Source of the DNA: Rostratula benghalensis
Lineage: Eukaryota > Chordata > Aves > Charadriiformes > Rostratulidae
NCBI GenBank assembly: GCA_013399305.1
Contig: VXAI01000197.1
Span: 55,235-119,234, forward strand
Direction: 5' to 3'
DNA length: 64,000 nt
In this document: piece after piece, positions 1 through 11,545 of the stretch
How the letters are laid out: each line of letters starts with the position of its first letter
Numbering within the stretch: the first letter of the stretch is position 1
Position numbers and translations under genes: made by a program
Notes under the pieces: model-generated
What the model saw: only the letters and a program-made list of their open reading frames with translations
Database searches by the model: none
Told to the model about the DNA's origin: nothing

Positions 1-935
1 GGGATATTGGCAATCAGTCCTCTGAGCAGATCAAAGTTTGCTCTCCGGAAGTCTAAGGTGTCAGTTTTACTAGCCTCCCTCTTAGCTTCTCCAAGGATCA
101 TCATCTCATGATCACTATGTCCTAGATGGCCTCCAACTTGTACTTCTGCCACAAGTTTTTCCCTGTTCACAAGGAGTATGTCTAGGAAAGCACCATCCCT
201 GGTGAGCTCACTTACCAGCTCTGTGAGGAAGTTGACCTCCACAGACTCCTGGAACCTTCTGGAATGTTCCCTCTCTACTCTGGTGTATTCCCAGCACATG
301 TCTGGGAGGTTGAAGTCCCCCACAAGAACTACGGCAAGCGACTGTAGATTTCTCCCAGCTGCTTATAGAAAGCTTCATCCACCTCACTGCTTTGGGTGGG
401 AGGTCTATAGCAGACTCCTACAGCCATATCGGCTTTATTGACCCTTATCCTAATACAAATGCTCTCAACCCTAGCATCACTACACTTAATTTCATAACAG
501 CCATAACACTCTCTAACATACCGGGCCACTCCACCACCTCTCCTTTCCTGTCTGTCCTTCCTGAAGAGCCTGTAGCCATAGATTTGTGCCACTCCAGTCG
601 TGAGAGGCATCCCACCATGTTTCTGTGATCGCCACTATGTCATAGTTTTCCTGGTGCATCATGGCTTCAAGCTCCCCCTGTTTGTTGCTCACACTGTGTG
701 CATTGGTATAGATGCACTTCAGGTGAGCTATTGCTTCCAATCCCTTTTTGTGGGTGTGGACCCTATTTTCTACCAGATCTTTCACAGGTGCATCCATTGT
801 TTCCAAACTTTGGTCCCTTCTTCCAGATAAAACAGTCAAGCAAGAGTCCTGAGTAGTCCTCCATCCCTCAAGCTCTGGCATGCTTCCCTTGGAGTTAATC
901 GTGACAGGCCCAGTCATCCTCCCTCCCCCCCTCAA
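1..935 (-). pseudogene. CR1 ORF2 remnant, apurinic-like endonuclease domain
   Basis: ORF2 of CR1 encodes an endonuclease followed by reverse transcriptase; only the endonuclease part is in the window. The start is taken as the ATG at 935, just after the ORF1 stop. A conserved N-terminal block (YTNAHSV) is followed by the catalytic-Glu motif TETWWD at 626-609. The frame then changes near 600-580 and continues as the block with GYRLFRKDR and RRGGGV. It stops at 329 and shifts again near 332, after which GDFN (320-309) and the S-D-H motif (116-108) can be read to the window edge. The active-site motifs are therefore present but spread over three frames, so no intact protein can be made. I do not see a domain foreign to CR1. 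Confidence 0.88.
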
Positions 936-937
936 AT

Positions 938-1999
938 CTAGTTTAAAGCCCTATCAAGGAGCACTGCTAGTTCAGGCCCTAAGATTCTTTTCCCCCTTTG
1001 GGACAGGTGCGTCCCACCTGTCACCAGCCCCCCAGGTGTCCTGTATGGCGTTCTAGGTTCAAAGAACCCAAAGCCTTGTCGGTGACAGCAGTTGCGGAGC
1101 CACCCATTGACCTGTTCACTCTTCCTGTTCAGTTCCTTCATTCACACTTGCCACAGAAGGGATAGAGGAGAACACAACTTGTGCTTCTGATCCCCTAAGA
1201 AGGTGTCCCAAGGTTCTGAAATCCTTTTTGAGTGATTTTGGGCTCCTTTTAGCCATGTCATCACTACCAACCTGAAATATTAGAAGGGGATAATAATCAG
1301 TAGGTTTTACGAGGCCAGGAAGTTTTTTACACACATCCCTAACCCGTGCCCCTGGTAGGCAGCAGACTTCTCTGTGAAGCGGGTCAGGATGGCATATTGG
1401 CCCCTCTGCCCCCCTCAGCAGAGAGTCACTTGCCACAATGACCCTTCTCCTTTTCCTTTCACTGCCAGTTGTGAGGCCGGGTCAATGGTGACATGGTCTT
1501 TCTGGCATTTCTGGCCTGGGTGCAGTAGCCTCCTCTCCATGAACTGTTTCCTCACGGAGAACTTCAAACCTGTTCCTCGAGGGTAACTGGGGAGATGGGG
1601 GAAGCTGGGCAGTCATTCGCCTGCTCCCCCGAGCAACCTGTTTCCAATCCCCATCTTCCCTGACATCTGATGACATGAAGAGGGAGCATCATCTAATGTG
1701 CAGGAACCCTCAACCTGCTTCCTTTCTCCCAGAGAGTGGGTCCACCAGTCTATTCGCCTCTCTCACTCCCTGATGGTCCTCATCCTCTCCACTTCATTCT
1801 TCAGCTCAGCCACCTGGCTGAGCAGGTCCCTCACCTGGTCATAGCTGACACAGGTGCTGTCCCCACTGCTCTCCATCGCACGTGCCAGGCTGCGGCACTC
1901 TCTGCAGCCAGAGGTCTGGACACCCACACCTTTGTACGTGACCTCTGTCTGGGTGCCCACAGCTTTTCGTGCAATCACATTCGAACAAGCGTTAACCAT
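938..1999 (-). pseudogene. CR1 ORF1 remnant (coiled-coil/Cys region plus GDSL-like esterase region)
   Basis: CR1 ORF1 proteins bind the element RNA and carry an esterase domain of the GDSL/SGNH type. The N-terminal part (1999-1763) has spaced cysteines followed by a heptad-like stretch. It ends at a TGA at 1765-1763, after which the same frame goes on with a conserved-looking IDWW, so the TGA is a premature stop. The middle part (1676-1482) is in another frame. The third part (about 1450-1116) has a basic run, then S-D-S-L-L-R-G at 1430-1410, which corresponds to the nucleophile block (normally GDS) with Gly changed to Ser. A one-base shift near 1141-1130 moves to the frame 1141-938, which holds the C-terminal T-H-L-S block. 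Here the expected catalytic Asp three residues before His is Gly. The family call is firm; esterase activity is surely lost. Confidence 0.85.
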
Positions 2000-2376
2000 G
2001 GCTGCGTGTCTACTGAAAAAAAAAAATACCCTGCTAGTGTTTGGACAAGTGAAGTGACACCCGGCTCCTCTACGCTCTTCAAGGGACTGAGCCTACCTCT
2101 TTCAGTAGCAAACACTGGTGCCCCTCCTGCTGCTCTGTGGGCAGGGTCATTCCTTGTCCGCCCAGAGGCTTCTTACCCCCAGGCGCGGCTTCCGCCCAGG
2201 CTGACTCAGGGGCCTATCCACCAGCTGGCAGCCCTGAGCATGAGCACAGGCACGGGCCTTTTCCTGCCTTCGAAGCAGCCTCCAAAAGGGCTTTTCCTTG
2301 GTCTCTCTTGCTCCAGGTCCCTTCCCCAGTGCAGGCTTCCCTGTCCTGATGGCTGATCTCTGCAGCAGTGACACCC
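2000..2376 (-). other. GC-rich leader (5' UTR) of the CR1 element
   Basis: The stretch upstream of CR1 ORF1 is much richer in G and C than the DNA to its right and has several CpG sites (for example near 2158-2205). That fits the 5' leader of a CR1, which is expected to hold the internal promoter. An A/T interruption (an A run at about 2019-2028 on the plus strand) lies just upstream of the ORF1 start. The long plus-strand open frame over this region is only an antisense shadow. Which bases act as promoter cannot be told by eye. Confidence 0.55.
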
Positions 2377-2424
2377 CCCAGTCTCCTCTTCTCCAAGCTA
2401 AAGAGACCCAGTTCCCTCAGATAT
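2377..2424 (-). repeat. short CR1 ORF2 3'-end-like piece upstream of the CR1 leader
   Basis: Read on the minus strand, these bases encode ...RELGLFSLEKRRL, a very well conserved CR1 ORF2 C-terminal signature. The same signature is visible in other copies here, for example near 22550 and 33370 on the plus strand. It lies upstream of the GC-rich CR1 leader in the same orientation, where ORF2 sequence does not belong. It could be a remnant of an older CR1 interrupted by the insertion, a template-switch product, or a feature of this subfamily's leader. Confidence 0.6.
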
Positions 2425-5400
2425 TTAGAGGCTGACAAGTGTTGTGTTTAATGTGTAAGGGCTTTCACAGTATCTTTAGGCTTGTGAAAACCAAGAGTGC
2501 ATTGTGAGACCAGAAATGAGAGCTTGTTTTAAGCTTACTGTGTCTCTGATTGTGGCTTACCTACATGAAAACTACTTCACAGGAAGCAAATTGCTGTGTA
2601 ACAGGGTGGAGTTTCCAGGATGTAATTAAGAAAAACTACATTAGGTTCCTGACTTACATGTTATCCTCAAAAAGCCTACCAGTCTTCACTAACTTTAAAG
2701 GCTGAAGGAGACTGGATTGGGACAGCTGAATACTGCTTTATGAATAACCTTCTAGGTCTGCCCTTGAACACCCTCAGCAGAGCATCCGACCTACTGGAGC
2801 GGGAGATGACAACCTGTACTGGAGCTGAATTAGCACAATTAAGTCCAGACTCCCAGGGGCACAGTCAGAGCACAGCCCCACAAGGCTGCACAGCCTGGGA
2901 GTCAGAGCTGACTGGTGCCTTGCTGGGGATACTTGTGGGTGGCTGAATTCTGTGGCTGTCTGCACCAGCCCTTTTTGCATCCCCAGAGCATTTTATCACA
3001 CTGCCTTCCACATCAGAAACTTCACTGTAAGGTCAAACCCACAAATATCAAGAGTTAGGAAAAGTGGATTGCAAACAGATCCTGACAAATGCTGTCTTTG
3101 GCAACTGTGTGAGGGCAAAGGAAAATAAGGATTATTTATTTAAATGATGTTCACTTGGCTGTATCTCTGTCTAAAGGTCTGCCACTAAATGTGTGTATCC
3201 TTTAAACCACATTAACAAAATTACACTGTAGTATTTGAAAAAACAAATTCAAAAACTTTGCAGAAATATTTTTGCTAATCTACTTTGTCACTTCAAATCT
3301 CGTTAAATAATATTTACCTAACACACATACCATATATAGCACTTGGATGGGCTGTGTCAACATCAAGTGCATAATATGTAGCAACATCAAGAAAAGATTG
3401 CTATACTGTTTGGTTTCTTAGATATATGACAAAGGTCTAAGGAACCAGCCTGAAATTGATAAACAGAAGGTTTATTCTGAAGCTTACCAAATACCTGAGA
3501 CTTTGAAGACCAGTAGTTGTCTGATCCAGTATAACTTTTTAATAGCTTTTTCATCTCCTGCTATATATTAATCTTCCAGGAAGTACATCAGCTTGGTGGT
3601 GATCACTATGTGGTCCTTCTTTTAAAGCATATTTAAATTTTTAGTAAAAAAGTTTTATCCCATTTCACAAAGTCTGGTTATTACACGCAAAATTAATGCC
3701 AAAAGCCAACATTTCATTATGATGCGCTGCTGGCAACTTTTCTGACTTGCCATGGGAAACTTAGTTTGACGATCATGTCTTAACACTATTTATGTTCTAG
3801 TGTCTTGCAGATATTTCAGAATAAACTCTATTTGTTAAAAAAAATGTTTAATTTTTTAAGTGTTCTTACTAATATTTTTGAACTTCAGTCTGTAAAGTCT
3901 TATAGCTTATTTAGTCCTTTGGAGATACTTGCTTGTTACTTTCTGAAAATGTAGAATATCTGTAGCTTTGAGAATTCATTTTATGTTGTCATATTTCCTG
4001 CTTTTCAAAAATCTCACCTACACAAATCAATATTTTGTAAAGGAATCTCAACTTTCCTCACAACTTTAAATTCTGAACGTAAGTTCTACCAGACTGTAGT
4101 AGATATGTTGAAAACATGCTAGACATCAAAGTTTCAGAGAAAAGCTTGAAAACACATGATCTAAGAACCTGGAACAGCAAAAAAAGGTAACACCAATGTA
4201 CTCTTTTAATAATAATTAAAAAAATCTTACCAATTTTTAATTTTAACTTGTGGTGTTTATATTAATTAATCTAAGACTTTTGGCCATATGATTAGAGTAC
4301 TCCATATTGATCTTCCAGAGGATGTTACAATAAATGCTTTATCATCACAAATGACTTCTAGGTTAATCTGTCTGAATATCACAAGAAAGCAGTTTTAATA
4401 CACCTGGACTAACATGTCAGAAAGATTTCCCAAAATGAGTCAACTGTAAATCCTGCAACATTATTTGCTGTCCCTTCAGAAAGGAGAAATTACAAAATTT
4501 TGTGACAATCACTGTTCACTGGGCTTTACTGCAGTGTATCATTTTTAAAAAGCGGTAACAATATAATCTTTTAAAAGCGATAACAATTTCCATTTAAATA
4601 ATATTTCTGTTCAAATGGATCTGTGCAGGCTTTAGAATCTTATCTCTTCCACACCTGCAGAGAAAAAGACAGGACATTTGATATCATTAGGTTCTGCACT
4701 CTCACCTTCTCATAGAGACTTAGAACATCCCACTTCTGGAAGAGTCCAAGGTTTCAAATGTTGAAGTCATAAGTTTTTGTTGTTTAATGTAAAATTATTT
4801 TAGGTCATTTTAGGTATTTAGGAGTCCTTCAAGATATGGAAAGTTAGGTTTATAACAAGTAAAACAAAAAATAAAGATGAAAATACAATATAAAAAAAAT
4901 AAAACAAAAGGTGTCTATGTATAAAGCATTTGAAAGGTATGTATTGTGAAAGCATAGAAAGAAACTGCAAATTATAAAGTTTTTATTAACACATTTTTTT
5001 TGAAGATTTGCATAGCTTGCATTTTATGCACACCAAAAATTCTATTTGTAATGTTTTACTATAAGCAGTACTATCTCGTATTCTCTAGCCATGAATCATA
5101 AAAGGCATTGAGGTAGAAGTGACAAATTGCTAAGTCACATGGAAAGTAGTTTCCTCATATCTCTTTGCTCACCTCTTTTTCAGTCTGCTATTTTTTCTAC
5201 CTCAGGTTGAACTTTGAATATTTCACAACTCTGAAAAGCTTCAAACAGCTCCCACCTATGTTTTTTAGAGCAGGATGTTTTAAAAAAAAATATTCTATTT
5301 GAAGAAATGTGAAATTATCTACTTACACTTAGCCCCAAACGAGTTTTCCCAAAATCCAGGATAGACAGTACTTGTTTCAGGAAACTGTCTCAGGAACATT

Positions 5401-5849
5401 TCCTTTTTTACCACTAATTTAAAAGCAGTTAAACTGAGGATACTTGTGCAGCTTTGAATTTGCCATAGTTAATATCTGAAAGTTACCCATTTCTATACTC
5501 TTTCATATTAGTACCTATATAAATGAAAGTTATGTATGCATGGAAGTAGAAATGATAATTTAACCATGGCTTTCAGTCATTTCTATGTATCTTACTTTGC
5601 TTTGTGGCACAGTTCAGCATGAAAGAGTTATATTATATTGTTGCCTTGCAAGAAACCCTCCAACTACTAATTCTGTCCTCTGTTTTTCAAGTCATGAATT
5701 TTATGAAGGCACTGGATATATAATGATGGATTTTGCAACCTAAAGGTAGAAGATCAAACTAATTTTACGGCAGGAAAACATCTAAAATTAAATGTTTTAT
5801 AGACATCTTGTTTGTGTTGGAAGCTGAGGTATTTGCTGTTTGTTCAAAC

Positions 5850-5873
5850 TTTTTTTTTTTTTTTTTTCTTTTT
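5850..5873. repeat. poly-T tract (T18 plus T5)
   Basis: An uninterrupted run of 18 T is followed by C and more T. There is no recognisable retroposon body on either side, so it is best treated as simple low-complexity DNA. Confidence 0.9.
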
Positions 5874-6749
5874 AACTAGCACGGTGTACTCATTCAAACT
5901 CAAGGATTCAGATATACCCCAGCTCCTAAAAGGTTTCTCACATTTATTTCAGAGCAAGCTATCAAATTTTTTGAAAAACGACTTGTGTTCATCTTGAGGA
6001 CCTTAGTATAGATAAGGTGATAAAATTTCAGTTATTATTGCCATATTGAACTTCATAAATGGTACTTAAGTACATAAACTTGTTCTAAGCCTTGTAGGTG
6101 ATGAAAGTGAAATTCAGCTTGAAAAGAAAACAGAAGTAAATTTGCTCCTGTGTAATCTTGTTTCCTTTATGGATAAAGTTGTTACCATATTTGGAAACTC
6201 CACATAAAACTCGTGGATTTATGTGGGTTTCGGATGATATATAGGCCTGTAATTTCTATGCAGAGGTGAATTTCCCTCGTGGTAATGTAATAATATCTCT
6301 CATGCCAGCTTGAAATATGCCTAGCACAGCAAGGACTTGATTCTGATTAATGACTGCAATATTATTTGTTTCATTTTGTTCTTACTACTAATCAAATTAT
6401 ATAAATACATTTTACTGTTCTCTTCTGAATCAGAGAAGATGATCACATCAAAAGATCTTCTCACAGCTTTTATGCCAAGTGGAATGGTAAAATCATACAT
6501 ACTGTTGTTTAACAGGTATTTTCAGACTCTTAATGTAAGCGAGTAACATTTGGCTTAATTTCCAAAATATGTTGATGGATCCATACACTTTATTGTCTTT
6601 AATAGACTATTTCAGTAAAGTTTATCTCTTGACTAAGGTACATAAACAAAGTCTCATGTTTATTTTCTAATAGTCTTCTTTTTCTATGATACACAGAGTG
6701 TGATCATTTCAATTATTCAGTATCAAACTAAAAATTTCCATATGAAACC

Positions 6750-7187
6750 GTGAAGGAAGATGAGTTAGAGTGGTTTCCATGTTTTCTCCTCAACATCAGT
6801 ACAGTTCTCCCTCTTTATAGTGAACGCATGATCTTCGAAGAGAGCATCTGTCAGGTCTGTGAAATCAATGGCAAGTCCATGGCTGAGCTGGCACCAGGTG
6901 TCCACACTACAGGTATAATTCCATGCAATGAAAGTTTGGGGTTTATTTCTCCTGATGTCAGCCTGTTTGTGAAGATGAAGAGGCCATTTATCTCAACCAT
7001 ATCTGGGCTGCAGGATACTGAGAGGCAAACAAAGCAAGGAGGTGGTCACAGCAAGGGTCTGAAAGCCTTCAGCTCAAATAGAGAAAGGAGGAGAGGAGAC
7101 ATGGTAAAAAGAACAAGAATCAAGCAATCAGATGACAAAGGAGTCAGAAGACCACAGAGGCATAAGCAAAATTTACTGCAGCCCTAA
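6750..7187 (+). other. 145-codon open frame of unknown status, probably chance
   Basis: This is the longest open frame outside repeats on the plus strand, from ATG at 6750 to TAA at 7185. I do not recognise the protein. The N-terminal half has two Cys and several acidic residues; the C-terminal third (about residues 93-145) is strongly basic and low in complexity. No signal peptide or membrane segment stands out. It ends about 80 bases before the solo LTR. Given the base composition and the number of frames examined, one or two frames of this length are expected by chance, so I would not call it a gene without transcript or conservation evidence. Confidence 0.15.
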
Positions 7188-7442
7188 AGGTCTCTGAGCT
7201 AGTTAAATCCAAGATCATATTCAAGGACATTCTTTCAAGAAGAACTGTTTATTTAATTTTTTTTCTGTGTGTGGTGGATGGTCCCTGGTTAGACACCAGA
7301 CACCCATCAAAGTTGCTTTATCACCTTCCCCCTCAGCTGGACAGGGGAGACAGAATACAACAAAAGGCTCATGGATTGATATAAGGAGAAAGATAAATCA
7401 TTCATTGTCTCTGTTGTTCTTTCCTCCTCACACTCTTCCTCT

Positions 7443-7835
7443 GCTCCAGCATGGGGTCCCTCCCATGGGAGACAGTTCTCCACAAATTTCTCCAACATGA
7501 GACTTTCCCATGATCTACAGTTCTTCGTGGACTGCTCCTTCAGGAACATGGGTCCTTCAGGAACAGATTGTTCCAGCATGAGTTCCCATGGGTCACAAGT
7601 CCTGTCAGCAAACTTGCTTCAATGTGGGCTCCTCTCTTCACAGGTCCACAGGCCCTGCCGGGAGCTTACTTCAGCACAGGCCACCCATGGGGACACAGTC
7701 TCCTCTGGGTACATCCCCCTGCTCTGGTGTGTGGTCCTGCATGGCCTGCTGGTGGATATCTGCTTCACTGTTAACCTCCATGGGCAGCAGGGAGGCAACC
7801 TGCCTCACTAAAATCTTCACCACAGGCTGCCTGGA
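7443..7835 (-). repeat. degenerate tandem array inside the LTR (about nine units of 37-53 bp)
   Basis: In plus-strand orientation, units open with variants of GCTCCAGCATGGG, starting at about 7443, 7489, 7533, 7570, 7616, 7668, 7721, 7762 and 7802. Spacings are 46, 44, 37, 46, 52, 53, 41 and 40 bases. Many units contain a CCATGG or CCATGGG core and a following CACAGTYCT-like block. The units are diverged but clearly related, so the array grew before this copy inserted or early in the family's history. It accounts for the unusually GC-rich, open-frame-rich look of the region. Confidence 0.7.
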
Positions 7836-7959
7836 ACACCCCCTCCCCCTCCTTCTTCACTGACCTCGGTGTCTGCAGAGTTGTTTCTCTCATATTCTCA
7901 CTCCTCTCTCCAGCTGCATTTTTCTCCTACACATTTTTTTTTTAATTTTTGTACTCTTT

Positions 7960-7967
7960 CTTAAATA
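7960..7967 (-). promoter_or_regulatory. TATA-like motif in the LTR
   Basis: TATTTAAG lies on the minus strand about 170 bases after the LTR's 5' end, a sensible place for a retroviral core promoter. It is called from motif and position only. Confidence 0.35.
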
Positions 7968-10900
7968 CATTATCACAGAGGCTCCCACCTTCACTGACAG
8001 GCTCAGCCTTGGCCAGCAGCAGGTCTGTCTTGGAGCCCGCTGTTGGACATAGAGGAAACTTCCAGCAGCTTCTCACAGAAACCATTCCTCTAGCCTCCGC
8101 ACTACCCCAACCTTGCCATGCAAATCCAATACACTCTGCAGACACAGTCATTCTAAATTTTCTTTTCTTTAAAGTTCATACTCTAATGAAACCTGTCTTT
8201 TCCAATTTAATAACCAAAATTACAGCTTATCTAGAAGAGCTTGCATAAAGGACTAGTTCTAGGTACATCCACTTCAAGCATTTGGCCAAGTGAATGTTCC
8301 CCTACATTCAACTAGCTTTGAATGTTCCTACATATTATAAGACCAGAAACTGTCCAGCTTTGTAACTGTACTACAGTATTTAAGTTAATGAGAGGAACAG
8401 AGTATACAGTCACAGACAGAGCTCAGCAAAGCCAAGAGTATTCTTCTTTGGAATCCAGGCTAACTCTGATGCAGTTGGCTTGGATGTCTCTGTATAGTTC
8501 TTCACTATTCTATACAGTTATAGGTTTACTAAATGGACAAATTGGACAGGCTATAAGGTCAGAAAGGCCATACAGCAAATGAAAGCAGACTGTGAGTATA
8601 ACATGAGAAATTTTGTCTTTACTGGTAGTATTAGAAAATGTATTAGTAGTTTTCCTTTACTAATTCCTCTACTTCCTGTTGTCCTAAGGTCATTTAGAGG
8701 TTCCCTATCCAGACCCATTGAGAGTCGAATACTTTATTTAAATTGAAAATAAATGGATAACACTCATTAAGTAAAATGATTGGACTCAACATAAAGGTGG
8801 ACCCCGTGTAGCTGTATAAAAACTTTATCCCATTCCCTATATCTGTATCTTTGTGAAGACATCAATCATCTCCTTCAGTCTGCAGCACAGCAACACATTC
8901 AACATCCTATTTCTAGCTCAAGAAAATTGAAATTTAAGGGCAAGCAGGGCACTACTGGAAACATATTAATAAGTGCCTAATGGATGGTTGTTATCAAAGT
9001 ATTCCCATTTTGCCATACTAGGACAATTTTATGTTTTATAGATGGATGGCAGCTGGTTTGGGTTTTTGTTTTTGTTGTTTTTTTTTCCCCAACTTTTACA
9101 GCTAAAATGTAATCTTATTGGTGTTTCCAAGTACTCTCTCTGGAGTCATGGTACCAGTAATATTGACTAAATGGAAAAAAATAAATCTATTTATTAGAAA
9201 AGTATTTAGATAGAGATAAAAATTCTGTGCAGCTGAAGGAAGGAGGGAGATGATTACTGAATACTGGACTATCTTGGATTTGGGACAGATACAGACACAT
9301 GCATCCATAAATATTTGGATTAAATCAATGCTATCAGGGTATTTCACCTTGTCTCAAAACGAGAGGACTATAGAGCATCCTTCCCTTATAGACATAAGAC
9401 AGAAAAGCCCTGGGACTGTACCAGGCAGGACCCATCTACCTTGTGTCTGTCTGTACCAACAGAAGAGCTCCTAGGGAAGCCTGACTCTCTCCCAAGTGGC
9501 TGCCAGGATTTCTCTCCCAATTAGTGGCACTACTGATTTTTAGAGTGGCTTCCATTCACCTTTTACCTCATTGGTTTCTACTTCCAAGGTTTAAATTTTC
9601 TGCAGTTTATGACATATTTGATTTCTGTTTCTTCTTGCCTCAGCCTTTCTATATCTTCCAAAATATTAAGTTATTCAACAACCTTCTGTTTACAGATAGT
9701 CAATCTAACAATTACTTTATGAAAAATAGATCAATGATTTTTTCTTTTCCTGTAATGTATACTTTCTCCTAAAGCATATGTAAAACTGTCAGAAGTGATG
9801 TAAGCACTTAATTGGTAAAATTATGTTGATATCCAATGAAATGTAAAAACCCAAATTCCTGCACCATTTTTGAAATTAATTTTCAGCCTCAAAACCATGT
9901 AGCTATTTTTGAAATTGTTACCTTGTCTCTTTCTAATAATTTTCTCTGTAATTATGTTCTTTAGGATTTTTTTAAGGAGATACATTTAAGTCAGACTGAG
10001 TTAGCAGAGTCAAGACATTTAAGTTTTTCTTTGCTTTTTTGAATTACAAAACCAGGAAAACGTGCCATTAAAAAAGTAAAAACAATTGAAAAATATAAAC
10101 ATTAATGTGGATTTAAGGATAAGTTTCAAGATTCTACTTAGAAAATTCAATGCAAGTCTATACCAAATATTGTTCTTTGGATCCAAAGAAATACAAATCC
10201 ATTATGGTTGGAGTATAATTGAACAAATGCTAAGCATAAAATTTTTATGTGGAGTTCAGCAACACTTGAAATGAACTCACTCATATGCCTGGCAAAGCAT
10301 CAAGCTCAGAACAAGTTCTTTTGTGCTTAATGTCTCCCTGATAGCAGCACTGGCAAATTCTGCCTTGCATGCATTCACAGTATTTTTGTAAATCAAGATG
10401 AAAGGTATGAACAGAAATCTCAACTGTTTTTCAGAAATGCATCTTATGCTAAAGCTGTTCCATTTATTTCATTAAATCTTAATAAATAATGTTTCTTGCT
10501 ACTCCATGCATTTCTGGAAAAAAATTTAATTGTCTAAACAATTCCACAAAGGAATATAATTCTCAGCTCAGGAGAAGCAATTCTTGCCCTTCAAAATGTT
10601 TTCTTATTTTATTATTTTTAAGTTAGAACATAGGGCTAATCATTTTTCACAGAAGGTTAGTGCTCATCCAATTTCATGGGGGTTTTGGTTCGTATCGCAG
10701 ATGTAAAAAGTGCAATTGTTGCTGCTTATTTCATCTTTTCTAAAAATACAGACTACTGTAGGACAGAGTAATGACATCTGGCTTATCTCACAAGAACAAA
10801 TATAACCTGGAGACCACTGGTGCATTTTAGGAAAGTAGTACCAATTTCTCATCTAAAATGCCAATCTCATTACAACATTCTCCCAGCTGCAGTCCTCCTG

Positions 10901-11528
10901 AATAGAGTATTAGTACCAACTTCTAATATTCTTTCCTTTCAATAAGTAAAATGTATATGCAACATTACTGAAGTTTCTCTAGCTATTGGTAGGTCACCGG
11001 AGGCCAGCTCTTAAACTTTAAACCCAGAGGAGATACAACTCAACACAAGAAGGATTCTTGGATTTTGGTAGACAGGAATAGGTTGAGGTCAAGTTTATCA
11101 TGTCCTACAATGTCCTACAGATTTTTATTTTTTTTTCATCAGATACTCAGACAGGGACTGAGGGAGAGATTAACCTCTTCTTAACTTAACTGTCTAGAAA
11201 TAAGGTTATGAATCCAAACAAGTCAATTGCCTTAGTTTCTTCTAACCGTTGAAGAGTGAGGTTTGGGAATCTCACTTTAGTTTGATGATGAAGTAAAATT
11301 TTAGTATGAATCCCACTTATTTTAAAGCTAAATGGAAAACCAAATCGTATGTCCAGCTGCAAAAGGATTGGTTTTTGATGTTCAAATGTCACTGATATTT
11401 CAGTGATCATAATGTAAGGGTATGGATCTATGTAGTTAAAGATATCTGGAAATGAGTGCAAACAATTTGGGTTCTGCTGATGTAAAATACCCTCAGAAAA
11501 CCAACAGAGAGTTCCATGATTCTCCCAC

Positions 11529-11545
11529 AAAAAAAAAAAAAAAAA
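11529..11545. repeat. A17 tract
   Basis: A pure run of 17 A without an identifiable retroposon upstream. Confidence 0.9.

Larger units (their letters stand above)
1..2424 (-). mobile_element. CR1 LINE, 5' half, truncated by window edge
   Basis: A CR1-type non-LTR retrotransposon is read right to left: a GC-rich leader (about 2376-2000), ORF1 (1999-938), then ORF2 from 935 running off the left edge. The ORF1 stop and ORF2 start are only a few bases apart, as in other two-ORF CR1 elements. ORF2 shows endonuclease motifs (TETWWD, GDFN, SDH) in the right order. Most avian CR1 copies are short 3' fragments, so a copy that keeps its 5' end is uncommon. It is dead: ORF1 has a stop and at least two frame changes, and ORF2 has at least two frame changes. 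The 3' half (reverse transcriptase and tail) lies outside the window. The identity is clear; the right-hand limit is approximate. Confidence 0.9.
2440..7267. other. AT-rich non-coding stretch, no recognised gene
   Basis: No CR1, LTR or coding signature is seen here. Open frames are short and overlap at random. A somewhat GC-richer patch lies at about 2740-2990. A poly-T tract is at 5850-5873 and one longer plus-strand open frame at 6750-7187; both are listed separately. Confidence 0.6.
7268..8133 (-). mobile_element. solo endogenous-retrovirus LTR, avian family
   Basis: On the minus strand the element begins TGTATTGG at 8133 and ends with CCACCACA or CCACCACACA at 7270 or 7268, so it has the TG...CA ends of an LTR. 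I recognise much of it, including the tandem CCATGG-type units, as a family that recurs in bird genomes, but I cannot name the family securely. No gag, pol or env sequence adjoins it, so it is a solo LTR left by recombination. Possible 4-5 bp target duplications are t/ctctg (ending at 7267, and 8134-8138), which are imperfect. A TATA-like TATTTAAG lies at 7967-7960. I see no AATAAA in the 3' third, so the polyadenylation part may be deleted in this copy. All open frames across it are shadows. Confidence 0.72.

Noticed and set aside
1736..2356. 206-codon plus-strand open frame
   Set aside because: It lies antisense to the CR1 leader and ORF1; high G+C removes stops. No recognisable protein.
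7443..7835. Possible CRISPR-like array
   Set aside because: Units are contiguous, diverged and lack unique spacers; the host is a vertebrate and the array is inside an LTR.
7497..7863. Overlapping plus-strand frames of 68-104 codons, Cys- and Gly-rich
   Set aside because: They come from the tandem array in the LTR read in the antisense direction; repeat units give similar residues in all frames.
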